The position numbers were made by a program, and so were the translations under genes. Source: JAZDEY01 sp043808325 [NCBI: Candidatus Eiseniibacteriota bacterium] (GTDB taxonomy: Bacteria > Arandabacterota > Arandabacteria > Arandabacterales). Taken from it: a stretch of 64,000 bases of DNA. The notes beneath the pieces were generated by a model. It saw only the letters and a list, made by a program, of their open reading frames with translations, had not been told where the DNA came from and ran no database searches. The DNA lies in assembly GCA_043808325.1 (NCBI GenBank), contig JAZDEY010000044.1, forward strand, positions 98,324 through 162,323. The letters are read 5' to 3'. Shown one piece after another: positions 1 through 8,729 of the stretch. How positions within the stretch are numbered: the stretch's first letter is position 1; each line of letters begins with the position of its first letter.

Positions 1-1
1 A

Positions 2-1081
2 ACGGGCAGCCACAATCCACCCGAGTTCAACGGCTTCAAGGTGGCGAGCGGCAAGTCCACCATATACGGCGATGAAATCCGGAAGATAAGGGATATCGCC
101 GCGAGAATCGGCTCGACCCCAGGCGGAGGCCGGATCGAAAAGGCCGATCCCAGGGAAGCTTACATCGAGGCGGTCCTCAGCCAGATCGACATCAAGCGGA
201 ACCTTCGAATCGCAGTAGACTGCGGCAACGGCACCGCCGGGCTGGTGGTCCGGGATATGTTTGCAAGGCTGGGCACATCGGCGGAGTTGCTTTACAGTGA
301 ACCGGACGGCAGGTTCCCCAATCATCACCCCGATCCGACTGTGCCCCGCAATCTCGAGGATCTTATCCGTGCGGTCAGGGGCGGCCGGCTTGAGGCGGGA
401 ATCGCTTATGACGGTGACGCCGATCGAATCGGCGTGATCGATGAGAAATGCGAGATCCTGTGGGGAGACAAGCTTCTCATACTGTTCGCAAGAGACATAA
501 TCGCGCGCCACCCAGGTTGCAAAGTGATCTTCGAGGTCAAGTGTTCTCAGGCGCTCCCGGAAGCGATCACCTCAGCCGGCGGTGTGCCCATAATGTGGAA
601 GACCGGCCATTCTCTGATCAAGGAAAAGATGAAGGAGGAAGGGGCGCTGCTGGCGGGGGAGATGAGCGGCCACATTTTCTTCAATGACCGCTACTACGGT
701 TATGACGATGCGGTGTACGCTTCCTTGAGGCTGCTGGAGATTCTCTCGAGAAGCAGGTCAAGCCTATCGTCCCAATTGAGCGATGTGCCCAAGTATTTCA
801 TCACGCCCGAGATAAGACTAGATTGTCCCGACCGCCTCAAGTTCAAAGTGGTCGAGGATCTGAAGCACCTGCTCAAGCCGGACCACCAAGTGATTGATAT
901 CGATGGTGTAAGAGTGGTCTATCCCGACGGCTGGGGGCTCGTAAGAGCTTCGAACACACAGCCGGTGCTGGTCCTGAGGTTCGAGGCCCGGACCCAGGCA
1001 AGGCTCACCGAGATCCGCGCCGAGTTAATGTCCCGGCTCCAGGAGGTTGGCGGCGCAAATATCGGCATTCCGGAGGCATGA
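2..1081 (+). CDS. Phosphomannomutase/phosphoglucomutase, 5' end missing
   Basis: Interconverts hexose 6-phosphate and hexose 1-phosphate, feeding the GDP-mannose enzyme encoded next. The reading frame is open from base 2, so the start lies left of the window; 359 residues of a usual ~450 are visible. The first visible residues are TGSHNP, the phosphoserine active-site loop. The metal-binding loop DGDADR lies near visible residues 137-142, the sugar-specificity loop GEMSGH near 219-224 and the phosphate-binding RASNTQP near the C-terminus, so all four functional loops are present. The next gene starts 2 bases after the stop. Choice between phosphomannomutase and phosphoglucomutase rests on context only. 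Confidence 0.93.
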   Translation, partial: TGSHNPPEFNGFKVASGKSTIYGDEIRKIRDIAARIGSTPGGGRIEKADPREAYIEAVLSQIDIKRNLRIAVDCGNGTAGLVVRDMFARLGTSAELLYSEPDGRFPNHHPDPTVPRNLEDLIRAVRGGRLEAGIAYDGDADRIGVIDEKCEILWGDKLLILFARDIIARHPGCKVIFEVKCSQALPEAITSAGGVPIMWKTGHSLIKEKMKEEGALLAGEMSGHIFFNDRYYGYDDAVYASLRLLEILSRSRSSLSSQLSDVPKYFITPEIRLDCPDRLKFKVVEDLKHLLKPDHQVIDIDGVRVVYPDGWGLVRASNTQPVLVLRFEARTQARLTEIRAELMSRLQEVGGANIGIPEA

Positions 1082-1082
1082 A

Positions 1083-2156
1083 GTGCGGATCGCAGTGATA
1101 ATGGCCGGCGGAAGTGGGCGGCGCTTTTGGCCGTTGAGCCGCGAGGCACGGCCGAAGCAGCTTTTACCTTTGATAGACGGCAAGTGCTTGCTCGAGCTTA
1201 CTATCGAGCGGTTGCTTCCCATCTTTCGGCCCGAGAACATCTGGATTGTGACCCAGGCGAAGCAACTTGAGGCGACCGAACGTGTGGCCTCGGTTTATGG
1301 CAGGGTCCGTTTGCTGAGCGAACCCGTCGGCAAGAACACTGCTCCCTGCATGGCATACGCGGCGACTCTGGCAAGGGCGGGTCACGGTGACCCGGCGATG
1401 GTCTTCTTGCCCGCCGATCACCTGATCAGCGACCATACGGGATTTCGAGCGGTCATCGCCGCGGGCCTAGACTTCGTCGAGCGCGAGGACAAGCTCTTGA
1501 CGCTGGGTATCAAACCTCAGAGGCCGGCCACCGGCTTTGGGTATATACGATGTGGGAAGGAGGTATCCGATCATGGCCCCTTCTCCTTCTTCAAAGTCAG
1601 GAAATTCGCCGAGAAGCCGTCGCTGAGAGTCGCGCGCCGGTACCTTACTTCGGGAGACTACCTGTGGAATGCGGGGATTTTTCTCTTCAGAGCCTCGGTC
1701 GTCCTTAAAGAGATGGCACGGCATCTCCCGGAGTTGATGATCGAGTTCGAACGGTTTGCGGCCTCCGTGGGCGGGCCCGAGGAGGACCGCCAGAAGATGC
1801 GGTGCTACGAGGCTGTCCGGGAGGCATCGATCGACTTCGGAGTGATGGAAAAGACCAGCAGAGCCTGTGTGGTCCCCGCCGACATAGATTGGGACGATCT
1901 TGGGACCTGGGATTCCTTCTCCAGGTACATGGAGAAGGACCGATCGGGCAATTCCATCCGCGGCAACCACGTCGGGGTTGACTCCAGGGGCTGTGTGGTA
2001 TACTCGGACAAGAGGCTCGTTGCCACCATCGGACTTGAGGATGTTATAATCGTCGCTACTGATGATGCAATCCTCCTCGCCAGAAGAGATGAGGCGGAGA
2101 GGGTAAGGGAGCTGGTCGATCTCATGGAAGAGAAGGGATTCGGTAACCTTCTTTAG
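1083..2156 (+). CDS. manC: Mannose-1-phosphate guanylyltransferase
   Basis: Makes GDP-mannose from mannose 1-phosphate and GTP for surface polysaccharide or glycolipid synthesis. The nucleotidyltransferase signature GGSGRRFWPLSR is at residues 9-20, followed by PKQ, then EPVGKNTAP and FAEKPS. At 357 residues it matches the monofunctional type without the C-terminal isomerase domain. The start is taken as GTG 1083 because GGAGG lies at 1072-1076 and the family begins just before the GGSG loop; the frame stays open further upstream inside the previous gene. Pairing with the phosphomannomutase gives the pathway mannose 6-phosphate to GDP-mannose. Confidence 0.9.
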   Translation: MRIAVIMAGGSGRRFWPLSREARPKQLLPLIDGKCLLELTIERLLPIFRPENIWIVTQAKQLEATERVASVYGRVRLLSEPVGKNTAPCMAYAATLARAGHGDPAMVFLPADHLISDHTGFRAVIAAGLDFVEREDKLLTLGIKPQRPATGFGYIRCGKEVSDHGPFSFFKVRKFAEKPSLRVARRYLTSGDYLWNAGIFLFRASVVLKEMARHLPELMIEFERFAASVGGPEEDRQKMRCYEAVREASIDFGVMEKTSRACVVPADIDWDDLGTWDSFSRYMEKDRSGNSIRGNHVGVDSRGCVVYSDKRLVATIGLEDVIIVATDDAILLARRDEAERVRELVDLMEEKGFGNLL

Positions 2157-2284
2157 CTCCCCGGGATCCTGCTCACAATTGCTTAATTTTTGAAGCAAGG
2201 TCTAAACCGTGCGGGAAATTCTGACGATAAGTTGTGTTGAATAGGTCCGGGAACGGGTTTGGATGATTGGGTGGGGTGGGGATC

Positions 2285-2692
2285 ATGAATAAGAGAGAGA
2301 GGTTTGCAGGTGCAATCCTGGTGATTACCTTGGCGGTCGGCATCCTTGTTAGTATGATCGACAAGCAGGGGGATCGGCGCGATCAGGCGGCTTGCCAAGT
2401 GGCTACGGCGGAAGGCGACGCCCCTCGGGATACATCCGGAGCGTCGCCGGCGGCTGCCGGTGTGGAGCCGGCATCTGCCATGCCCGGGAATTATCGTAGG
2501 CTTGATCTCAACACGGCCAGTGCGGAAGAGCTCGAGCTCTTGCCGGGAATAGGCCCCAAGAAAGCTGAGGCGGTCCTCGCCTGGCGCGATACTAACGGAC
2601 GGTTCAGTCGTGTGGAGGATCTGCTTGAGATAAAGGGAATAGGGGAGCGTACCCTGGAGCGCCTGAGGCCCTATGTCTGTGTCGACCGGTGA
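2285..2692 (+). CDS. ComEA-like helix-hairpin-helix DNA-binding protein
   Basis: Membrane-anchored protein of 135 residues likely to bind DNA. Residues about 8-26 form one hydrophobic segment. A Pro/Ala/Ser-rich linker follows. The C-terminal ~60 residues carry two helix-hairpin-helix motifs (LDLNTASAEELELLPGIG and DLLEIKGIGERTLERL), the ComEA pattern. ATG 2285 is preferred to an in-frame TTG at 2267 because it follows a GGGGTGGGG stretch and puts the membrane segment at the usual place. It sits just upstream of the pilus genes, and dprA lies at 27.7 kb, so a role in DNA uptake is a reasonable inference; HhH proteins of this size can also have other DNA roles. Confidence 0.8.
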   Translation: MNKRERFAGAILVITLAVGILVSMIDKQGDRRDQAACQVATAEGDAPRDTSGASPAAAGVEPASAMPGNYRRLDLNTASAEELELLPGIGPKKAEAVLAWRDTNGRFSRVEDLLEIKGIGERTLERLRPYVCVDR

Positions 2693-2693
2693 C

Positions 2694-2708
2694 ATTGCAA
2701 TTTGCAAT
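2694..2708. repeat. 7-bp inverted repeat (ATTGCAA-T-TTGCAAT)
   Basis: A perfect dyad with a 1-base centre lies between the comEA-like stop and the -35 box of the predicted pilB promoter. The position is suitable for an activator or repressor site. No factor is known, and it could be chance. Confidence 0.3.
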
Positions 2709-2713
2709 AGAGG

Positions 2714-2742
2714 TTGCTAATTGCGAACCCAGGCACTAGAAT
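2714..2742 (+). promoter_or_regulatory. Predicted sigma-70 promoter of the pilB operon
   Basis: TTGCTA (2714-2719), a 17-base spacer and TAGAAT (2737-2742, 5 of 6 matches to TATAAT). It lies in the 247-base gap before pilB, which otherwise holds no gene that I can support. It implies a leader of roughly 190 bases. Confidence 0.45.
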
Positions 2743-2939
2743 AGGTTTCGAAAGCGGAGGTCGCGATTGTCAGCGGGTTTTGCTCGACTGGGGTGTTTTG
2801 CTCAATCGATGCGATTACTTGGCGGCAGACCCCGAGCCGAGAGGTTGCCGACGGCTGGTACGGGTGTTGCAGTATCGCCACTGGCGGGTCTTTGTGTAAG
2901 AAGCAAACTGCCGGGGCAGCTACAGGGGATCAGTGGATC

Positions 2940-4643
2940 ATGGTGACCAAGACCGATATTTCAGAGAAGCTGGTCAGTCTCGGTGTTCTGCGGCACGATG
3001 AGGTCGCAGCCATAACCAGGCAGGCCGAGACGGGCAGCATGTCCTTCCAGAAGGCCCTCGTTAAGATGGGCTATATGTCGGAGGAACGCCTCCTCGAGTT
3101 CTTGGTACACATATACGACGTTGAGGCGGTCAACCCCCTCTCGATTGAGATACCGCACTCGGTGATCAAGCTGATTTCCCCCGAGATCGCGGCCAAATTC
3201 AAGGTCCTGCCAGTTGACAAACACGGCAGGGTGCTGTCGCTTGCGATGAGCGACCCGACCGACATGTTCGCCCTTAATGATCTGAAGTTCATCACCGGGC
3301 TTGAGATCAAGCCGATGATTGCCACCGAGAGTGCTCTCGCGGCCGCCATCGAGAAAGAGTACAAGGCCCAGGACAACTTCGAGGAGATGATCAAGGGCCT
3401 CGGTGACCTGGGCGAAGGCGATTTGGAGGTACTGGAAGAGAAGGTGGAGGAGGATGAAGGGGCCGAGGAAGCCGAGCAGGCCCCGGTGATAAGGTTTGTG
3501 AACTCCATGATTGCCGACGCCGTCAGAAAGCAGGCCAGCGATATCCACATCGAGCCCTCCGAGAAGATATTCCGGGTGCGGTTCCGGATCGACGGTACGC
3601 TCCAGGAAGTGATCAAGCAGCCCGCCAGGACCAAGTCCGCGATCATATCGAGGCTTAAGATCATGGCCGAGATGGATATCTCCGAGAAGCGGATCCCTCA
3701 GGACGGCAGGATCAAAGCGAGGGTCGCTACCAAGACCGTTGACATCAGAGTTTCGAGCCTGCCGACCATATTCGGGGAGAAGATGGTCTTAAGAATCCTG
3801 GACAAAGGAAATCTCGCTCTGGACCTCGCCCGCTTCGGTTTTGAGGAGAACGCGCTCAAGAACTTCATAAAGGCAGTCGAAGCTCCATACGGGATGGTGC
3901 TGGTCACCGGTCCCACGGGAAGCGGCAAGACCACGACGCTCTATTCGGCGCTCAACAGGATCAACAAGCCGGAAGTCAATATCATGACCGCCGAGGATCC
4001 CGTGGAGTACAACATCGAAGGCATAAATCAGGTGCACGTGAACGAGGATATCGGGCTGACGTTCGCGAAGGTCTTGAGGGCTTTCTTGCGCCAAGATCCG
4101 AACATCATCATGGTCGGCGAGATCAGGGACTCGGACACCGCCTCGATAGCTACCAAGGCGGCCCTTACGGGCCACCTGGTGCTCTCTACGGTTCACACCA
4201 ACGATGCTCCGAGCACCATTGACAGGCTTGTGGACATGGGCGTGGAGCCCTTCCTGGTGGCCGCATCGGTCAACCTGATCCTTGCCCAGAGACTTGTCAG
4301 ACGAATATGCAGCAAGTGCAAGATTGCAATTGAGGTTCACAGTGAAGCCCTGAGGGAACTGGGCATACCGCCCGCTGAGGCCCGGACCCTCAAGTTCTAC
4401 AAGGGCCGTGGCTGTCCGAACTGTAACAATACCGGCTACTCCGGGAGACTGGGCATTTTCGAAGTGATGCCCGTAAGCCCGGCCATAAGAAGAATGATTC
4501 TTGACAGGTCATCTTGTGAGAACATAAAGAGACAAGCGATGAGCGAAGGCATGTTGACGCTGAGGCAGGACGCGCTGCTCAAGCTGAGGGCAGGCAGCAC
4601 AACTGTCGAAGAAGTCCTGAGAGAAACTGCAGGGGATGACTGA
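2940..4643 (+). CDS. pilB: Type IV pilus extension ATPase PilB
   Basis: Cytoplasmic hexameric ATPase that powers pilin assembly. The N-terminal ~150 residues are the MshEN-type domain. Walker A GPTGSGKTT starts at residue 324, the Asp box is AEDPVEY, Walker B IIMVGEIRD is near 388 and the His box is TGHLVLSTVHTN. A zinc site is visible as CSKC (from 457) and CPNC (from 492), typical of extension rather than retraction ATPases. Length from ATG 2940 is 567 residues, normal for PilB; the frame is open further upstream but that extension has no family resemblance. AGGGGA at 2924-2929 can serve as ribosome site. First gene of a pilBTC-SR run. Confidence 0.96.
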   Translation: MVTKTDISEKLVSLGVLRHDEVAAITRQAETGSMSFQKALVKMGYMSEERLLEFLVHIYDVEAVNPLSIEIPHSVIKLISPEIAAKFKVLPVDKHGRVLSLAMSDPTDMFALNDLKFITGLEIKPMIATESALAAAIEKEYKAQDNFEEMIKGLGDLGEGDLEVLEEKVEEDEGAEEAEQAPVIRFVNSMIADAVRKQASDIHIEPSEKIFRVRFRIDGTLQEVIKQPARTKSAIISRLKIMAEMDISEKRIPQDGRIKARVATKTVDIRVSSLPTIFGEKMVLRILDKGNLALDLARFGFEENALKNFIKAVEAPYGMVLVTGPTGSGKTTTLYSALNRINKPEVNIMTAEDPVEYNIEGINQVHVNEDIGLTFAKVLRAFLRQDPNIIMVGEIRDSDTASIATKAALTGHLVLSTVHTNDAPSTIDRLVDMGVEPFLVAASVNLILAQRLVRRICSKCKIAIEVHSEALRELGIPPAEARTLKFYKGRGCPNCNNTGYSGRLGIFEVMPVSPAIRRMILDRSSCENIKRQAMSEGMLTLRQDALLKLRAGSTTVEEVLRETAGDD

Positions 4644-4665
4644 TCTCAGTCGGAGGGAGTCGACA

Positions 4666-5772
4666 ATGGTCTCATTGAGAGAGCTGCTGGACGAAATCGT
4701 TAGGCTAAAAGCATCTGACCTGCACATTACGGCGGGTCTACCGGCGCAGTTCAGGATCGACGGTGAAATCGTCTCGTCCAAGTCCGAGGTGCTTGCCCCC
4801 GATATCACCAAGCAGCTGGCGTACAGCATCTTGAACGAGGATCAGCGGAAGAGGTTTGAAATTGACAAGGAGCTGGATTTCTCTTTCGGCATCAAGGGTC
4901 TGAGCCGCTTCAGGGCAAACGTCTACCTCCAGCGGGGAGTCGTGACGATGGCCATACGGCAGATTCCCTTCGAGATAATGGGATTCGATGATCTCGGGCT
5001 CCCGCCGGTCGTGAAGGACTTCGCGGCCAAACAGAAAGGTTTGATCCTGGTCACCGGCCCCACGGGCTGCGGCAAGTCCACCACTCTTGCCTCGATCATA
5101 AGCAAAATAAACGAGGAACGCAGCTGTAACATCATCACCATCGAAGATCCTATCGAGTACATGCACCATCACAAGCGTTCCATCGTGAACCAGCGGGAGG
5201 TGCGTGCCGACACGCATTCCTTCTGCGACGCGTTGAAGCACATCTTGAGACAGGATCCCGACGTAATCCTGATAGGTGAAATGAGAGATCTTGAAACCAT
5301 AGCGGCGGCTCTTACCATAGCCGAGACGGGCCACCTGACGCTGGCCACTCTGCACACCAACTCCACCTATGAGTCGATAAATCGAGTGGTGGACGTCTTT
5401 CCGGAACACCAGCAGAGTCAGGTGTTGGCTCAGCTTGCGTTCACTCTTGAAGGTGTGATAACCCAGCAGCTTCTGCCCAAGCTGGGCGGGGCGGGACGAG
5501 TTCTGGCGGCGGAGGTGCTGGTATGCACGCCGGCGATCAAGGCGCTGATCAGAGAAAAGAAGGTGCACCAGATATACTCCCTGATGCAGGCAGGGCAGAA
5601 GTTCGGGATGCAGACCATGAACCAGTCGCTTTACAGGCTCTACACCACCAGGCAGATCTCCCTGGAAGAGGCGATGGGTAGGACTTCCGATCTTACCGAG
5701 TTCGAGACTATGCTGGCTCGGGGAAGATCTCTAAGCGGTACCGGGGAGAAAGAAAGGTCCTTCAGTAGATAA
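4666..5772 (+). CDS. pilT: Type IV pilus retraction ATPase PilT
   Basis: Retraction motor that disassembles the pilus and drives twitching and DNA uptake. It has 368 residues. Walker A GPTGCGKSTT begins at residue 131, the Asp box is IEDPIEY, Walker B DVILIGEMRDLETI and the His box AETGHLTLATLHT, all PilT-type. There is no zinc tetracysteine, which separates it from PilB. ATG 4666 is used because GGAGG lies at 4652-4656 and the protein then begins with the standard first helix; an in-frame ATG at 4636 overlaps pilB. It is followed 12 bases later by pilC. Confidence 0.95.
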   Translation: MVSLRELLDEIVRLKASDLHITAGLPAQFRIDGEIVSSKSEVLAPDITKQLAYSILNEDQRKRFEIDKELDFSFGIKGLSRFRANVYLQRGVVTMAIRQIPFEIMGFDDLGLPPVVKDFAAKQKGLILVTGPTGCGKSTTLASIISKINEERSCNIITIEDPIEYMHHHKRSIVNQREVRADTHSFCDALKHILRQDPDVILIGEMRDLETIAAALTIAETGHLTLATLHTNSTYESINRVVDVFPEHQQSQVLAQLAFTLEGVITQQLLPKLGGAGRVLAAEVLVCTPAIKALIREKKVHQIYSLMQAGQKFGMQTMNQSLYRLYTTRQISLEEAMGRTSDLTEFETMLARGRSLSGTGEKERSFSR

Positions 5773-5784
5773 GGGGGCGGTGCT

Positions 5785-6999
5785 TTGGCTACCACATATC
5801 TCTGGAAAGGCAAAACGGCAGCCGGTGAGGTAATCGCCGGCGAGATGCTCGCGAAATCTAAAAATGAGCTTATGCTCAACCTCAGGAAGCGGCGAGTCAC
5901 TCTGACTTCTGCAAAGGAGAAGTCCAGAGGGCTGTCCCTGCCCTTTGGGGTCATGAGGGGAGTCAGCACAAAGGATCTTGCCGTGTTCACCAGGCAGTTC
6001 TCGACCATGATCAATTCGGGCCTTCCCCTGGTCCAGTGCCTTGATATTCTTGCCAGGCAATCCGAGAAGGAGCACTTCCGCAAGATCATCTCCTCCACGA
6101 TGAGGGACGTCGAATCGGGTGCCACGCTTGCGGATGCCCTTTCCAAGCATCCCAATGTCTATAGCGAGCTCTATGTCAATATGGTCGAAGCAGGCGAGAC
6201 CGGTGGAGTGCTTGACGTGATCTTGGCCAGGCTTGCCACTTATCTGGAGAAGATGGACAGCCTCAAACGCAAGGTTCGAGGCGCAATGACCTACCCTGCC
6301 GTGGTCTGCTTCGTGACGATCGCCGCCACGGTATTCATGCTGGTATTCATCATTCCGACCTTCGCCAAGCTCTATTCGGACTTCGGGGGCGAGCTTCCCG
6401 GTCCGACCCGAGTGGTGATGGCGATCAGCAGCTTCCTGAGGACCAAGTGGTGGCTCCTGGTCGGGATCATCCTGGCTTTGGTCTTCGGGATACGCCGGTA
6501 CTACAGGAGCAAGGCGGGGCGGGCCAAGATCGACAGGTTGGCGCTTAGCGTTCCGGTTTTTGGGTCGGTGCTTCTCAAGGCGTCGATTGCAAGATTCACC
6601 AGAACCCTCGGTACCCTGGTGTCCAGCGGTGTGCCCATACTTGAAGGGCTTGAGATCACGGCCAAGGCAGCCGGTAACAGCGTGGTCAGAGAGGCCGTGA
6701 TGAAAACCCGGGCGAGCATCTCGAGCGGTCAGACCATTGCGGAGCCGCTCAAGCAGTCCGGGATTTTTCCCCCGATGGTGGTGCAGATGATCTCGGTCGG
6801 TGAGGAGACCGGTGCCCTTGACGAGATGCTTTCCAAGATAGCGGATTTCTATGATGAAGAGGTCGACACCGCAGTTGAGGCGATGACCTCGGTGATAGAG
6901 CCGATCATGATCGTGATGATGGGAGGTGTGGTGGGAGGCATGGTGGTGGCTATGTATCTGCCGATCTTCAAGCTGGTCACGGTAATAGTGGGGAAATAG
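5785..6999 (+). CDS. pilC: Type IV pilus inner-membrane platform protein PilC
   Basis: Polytopic inner-membrane platform on which PilB and PilT act. At 404 residues it has the family layout: an N-terminal cytoplasmic part, then two T2SF domains (about 65-190 and 268-390), each ending in hydrophobic segments, with another hydrophobic segment near 215-235. The family repeat is seen as MVEAGETGGVLD in the first copy and ISVGEETGALDEML in the second. The start is TTG 5785 behind AAGGGGG; no ATG or GTG fits better. Part of the pilBTCSR run. Confidence 0.94.
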   Translation: MATTYLWKGKTAAGEVIAGEMLAKSKNELMLNLRKRRVTLTSAKEKSRGLSLPFGVMRGVSTKDLAVFTRQFSTMINSGLPLVQCLDILARQSEKEHFRKIISSTMRDVESGATLADALSKHPNVYSELYVNMVEAGETGGVLDVILARLATYLEKMDSLKRKVRGAMTYPAVVCFVTIAATVFMLVFIIPTFAKLYSDFGGELPGPTRVVMAISSFLRTKWWLLVGIILALVFGIRRYYRSKAGRAKIDRLALSVPVFGSVLLKASIARFTRTLGTLVSSGVPILEGLEITAKAAGNSVVREAVMKTRASISSGQTIAEPLKQSGIFPPMVVQMISVGEETGALDEMLSKIADFYDEEVDTAVEAMTSVIEPIMIVMMGGVVGGMVVAMYLPIFKLVTVIVGK

Positions 7000-7003
7000 A
7001 CCT

Positions 7004-8728
7004 GTGGCTCACAAGATCGAAGACAGGGATCTCGAGAAACTATGCCTGATGATGATCGTGGTCCGGATCATCTGCGTGGGCGCGGCCCTGTCCCTGATCG
7101 CTTTCCTTGCCGGTACGGGTCTTGAGACGCGGAATGCCCTGCTGGTTGCGGGGCTTCTTTTCGTTGTCTTCCCGGTCAGCGTGATCTGGTGGCTGGTCTT
7201 CAGGTCAGGTCGTGCCCGGAAGCCGCTGGTGTATGCTCAGCTTGCCGGAGACGTCGTTCTGGCAAGCGGCATCGTTTTCTATACCGGAGGGGCGCAGAGC
7301 CATTTCACCCTGCTCTATTTCATTACGATTCTACTGGCGAGCATATTCCTTTCGATGCGCGGGGCTCTCTTGACGGCGACGCTCTCCAGTGTGCTCTATG
7401 CGACCGCATCTCTGGTGGAACACGCGAGGTACCAGGGCACCACGCCGGCCTCGACCGATGTCGCCTCCACATATACCATACTCAACGTGGGTCTGCAGAT
7501 CGCCTTCTTCTATTCAGTGGCGGTCTTGAGCGGCTACCTGTCCCAGAGGATGGGCATATTCGGTGCACGGCTCAAGTCGACTACCCGGGAACTCCAGAAG
7601 ATCAGGATGGATACCCATTCCATAACCGAGAGCATGTCCAGCGGGTTCGTAGTGGTCGACTCCGATTTCACAGTGACTGAGTTCAACAGGTCGGCGTCCC
7701 GGATGCTGGGAGTCCGGGTGGCCGATGCGATAGGCCGCCGGGCCTCTGAAGTGATTGAACCTATCTCCTCGGAGCTCCACGAGAAGGTGGTCGGTGCGCT
7801 CACCGACGGCAGGGAAGAGGAAAGGGCCGAGGTCAACGCGGTCACCGGCGACGGCCGGGAGCTTCCTCTGGGAGTGAGCGTTTCTCTTCTCAGGGATGAT
7901 GGAGCCACCCGGGGTGTGGTGCTGATCTTCCAGGATCTGACCGACGTCAAGATGATGACAGAGAGGATGCGGCTGGCGGACCGGCTTGCGGTCCTCGGGG
8001 AGCTCTCAGCCGGGATCGCTCACGAGATAAGAACGCCTCTTGCCTCGATTTCGGGATCGATTGAGATGCTTAAGGACTCGCTCGACATCAAGGGCGAGAA
8101 CAGGCAGCTTCTCGATCTGGTGGTCAAGGAATCCGATAGACTCAAGAACATAATCGATCACTTCCTCGAGTTCGCTCGATCCAGACCTCAGCGGCTGCGC
8201 GGAGCGGATCTTACTGAGGTTCTCGCGGAGGTGGTTCATCTGGTGAAGAACCACCCTTCGTTCAATGACCGGGTGAAGGTGGAGGTGAAGGCGCCGTCTA
8301 TTGTGAGGGCGCGGGTTGACGACGAGACGATCAGACAAGTCTTCTACAATCTTGCTCTGAATGCGGTTGAGGCTTTGCATTCTGGCGGAATATTAGAGAT
8401 AAAGCTCACGACCTGCTGTGCCGAAGAAGGCACAAGATATGCGGCAGTCACCTTTGAGGACAACGGTGTGGGGATCGACCAGAGAGACCTTAAGCAGGTT
8501 TTCCAACCGTTCTTCACACGCAAGAAGATGGGCACAGGGCTGGGACTGGCGATCGCGGCCAAGATCGTCGAGGAACACCACGGCAAGATTGAGATCAAGA
8601 GCACCAAGGGGTTGGGCACCGCCGTGACGGTGTACCTGCCTTTGGATAGATCGGACAGCAGCAATACCTACAGCGGAATGGCTTCGCATGTCCTCGTCGA
8701 TGCGGCAACAAAGGGCGGAGTGATCTGA
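7004..8728 (+). CDS. pilS: Sensor histidine kinase PilS
   Basis: Membrane sensor kinase of 574 residues paired with the adjacent PilR. The first ~180 residues contain about six hydrophobic segments, as in PilS of Pseudomonas, which senses pilin in the membrane. A PAS domain follows (about 205-310). The phosphoacceptor is His340 in AGIAHEIRTP, and the catalytic domain has N-box NALNAVEAL, DNGVGI and GTGLGLAIA. GTG 7004 lies 4 bases after the pilC stop; PilR starts 1 base after its stop. Known family role: controls phosphorylation of PilR and so pilA expression. Confidence 0.9.
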   Translation: MAHKIEDRDLEKLCLMMIVVRIICVGAALSLIAFLAGTGLETRNALLVAGLLFVVFPVSVIWWLVFRSGRARKPLVYAQLAGDVVLASGIVFYTGGAQSHFTLLYFITILLASIFLSMRGALLTATLSSVLYATASLVEHARYQGTTPASTDVASTYTILNVGLQIAFFYSVAVLSGYLSQRMGIFGARLKSTTRELQKIRMDTHSITESMSSGFVVVDSDFTVTEFNRSASRMLGVRVADAIGRRASEVIEPISSELHEKVVGALTDGREEERAEVNAVTGDGRELPLGVSVSLLRDDGATRGVVLIFQDLTDVKMMTERMRLADRLAVLGELSAGIAHEIRTPLASISGSIEMLKDSLDIKGENRQLLDLVVKESDRLKNIIDHFLEFARSRPQRLRGADLTEVLAEVVHLVKNHPSFNDRVKVEVKAPSIVRARVDDETIRQVFYNLALNAVEALHSGGILEIKLTTCCAEEGTRYAAVTFEDNGVGIDQRDLKQVFQPFFTRKKMGTGLGLAIAAKIVEEHHGKIEIKSTKGLGTAVTVYLPLDRSDSSNTYSGMASHVLVDAATKGGVI

Positions 8729-8729
8729 C

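Noticed and set aside
2179-2198. Weak hairpin TTGCTT/AAGCAA after manC
   Set aside because: Only 6 bp with an AT-rich loop and no T-tract after the stem; insufficient for a terminator call.
2793-2939. Upstream extension of pilB
   Set aside because: The 49 extra residues are Cys/Trp-rich and unlike any PilB N-terminus; ATG 2940 gives the normal length.
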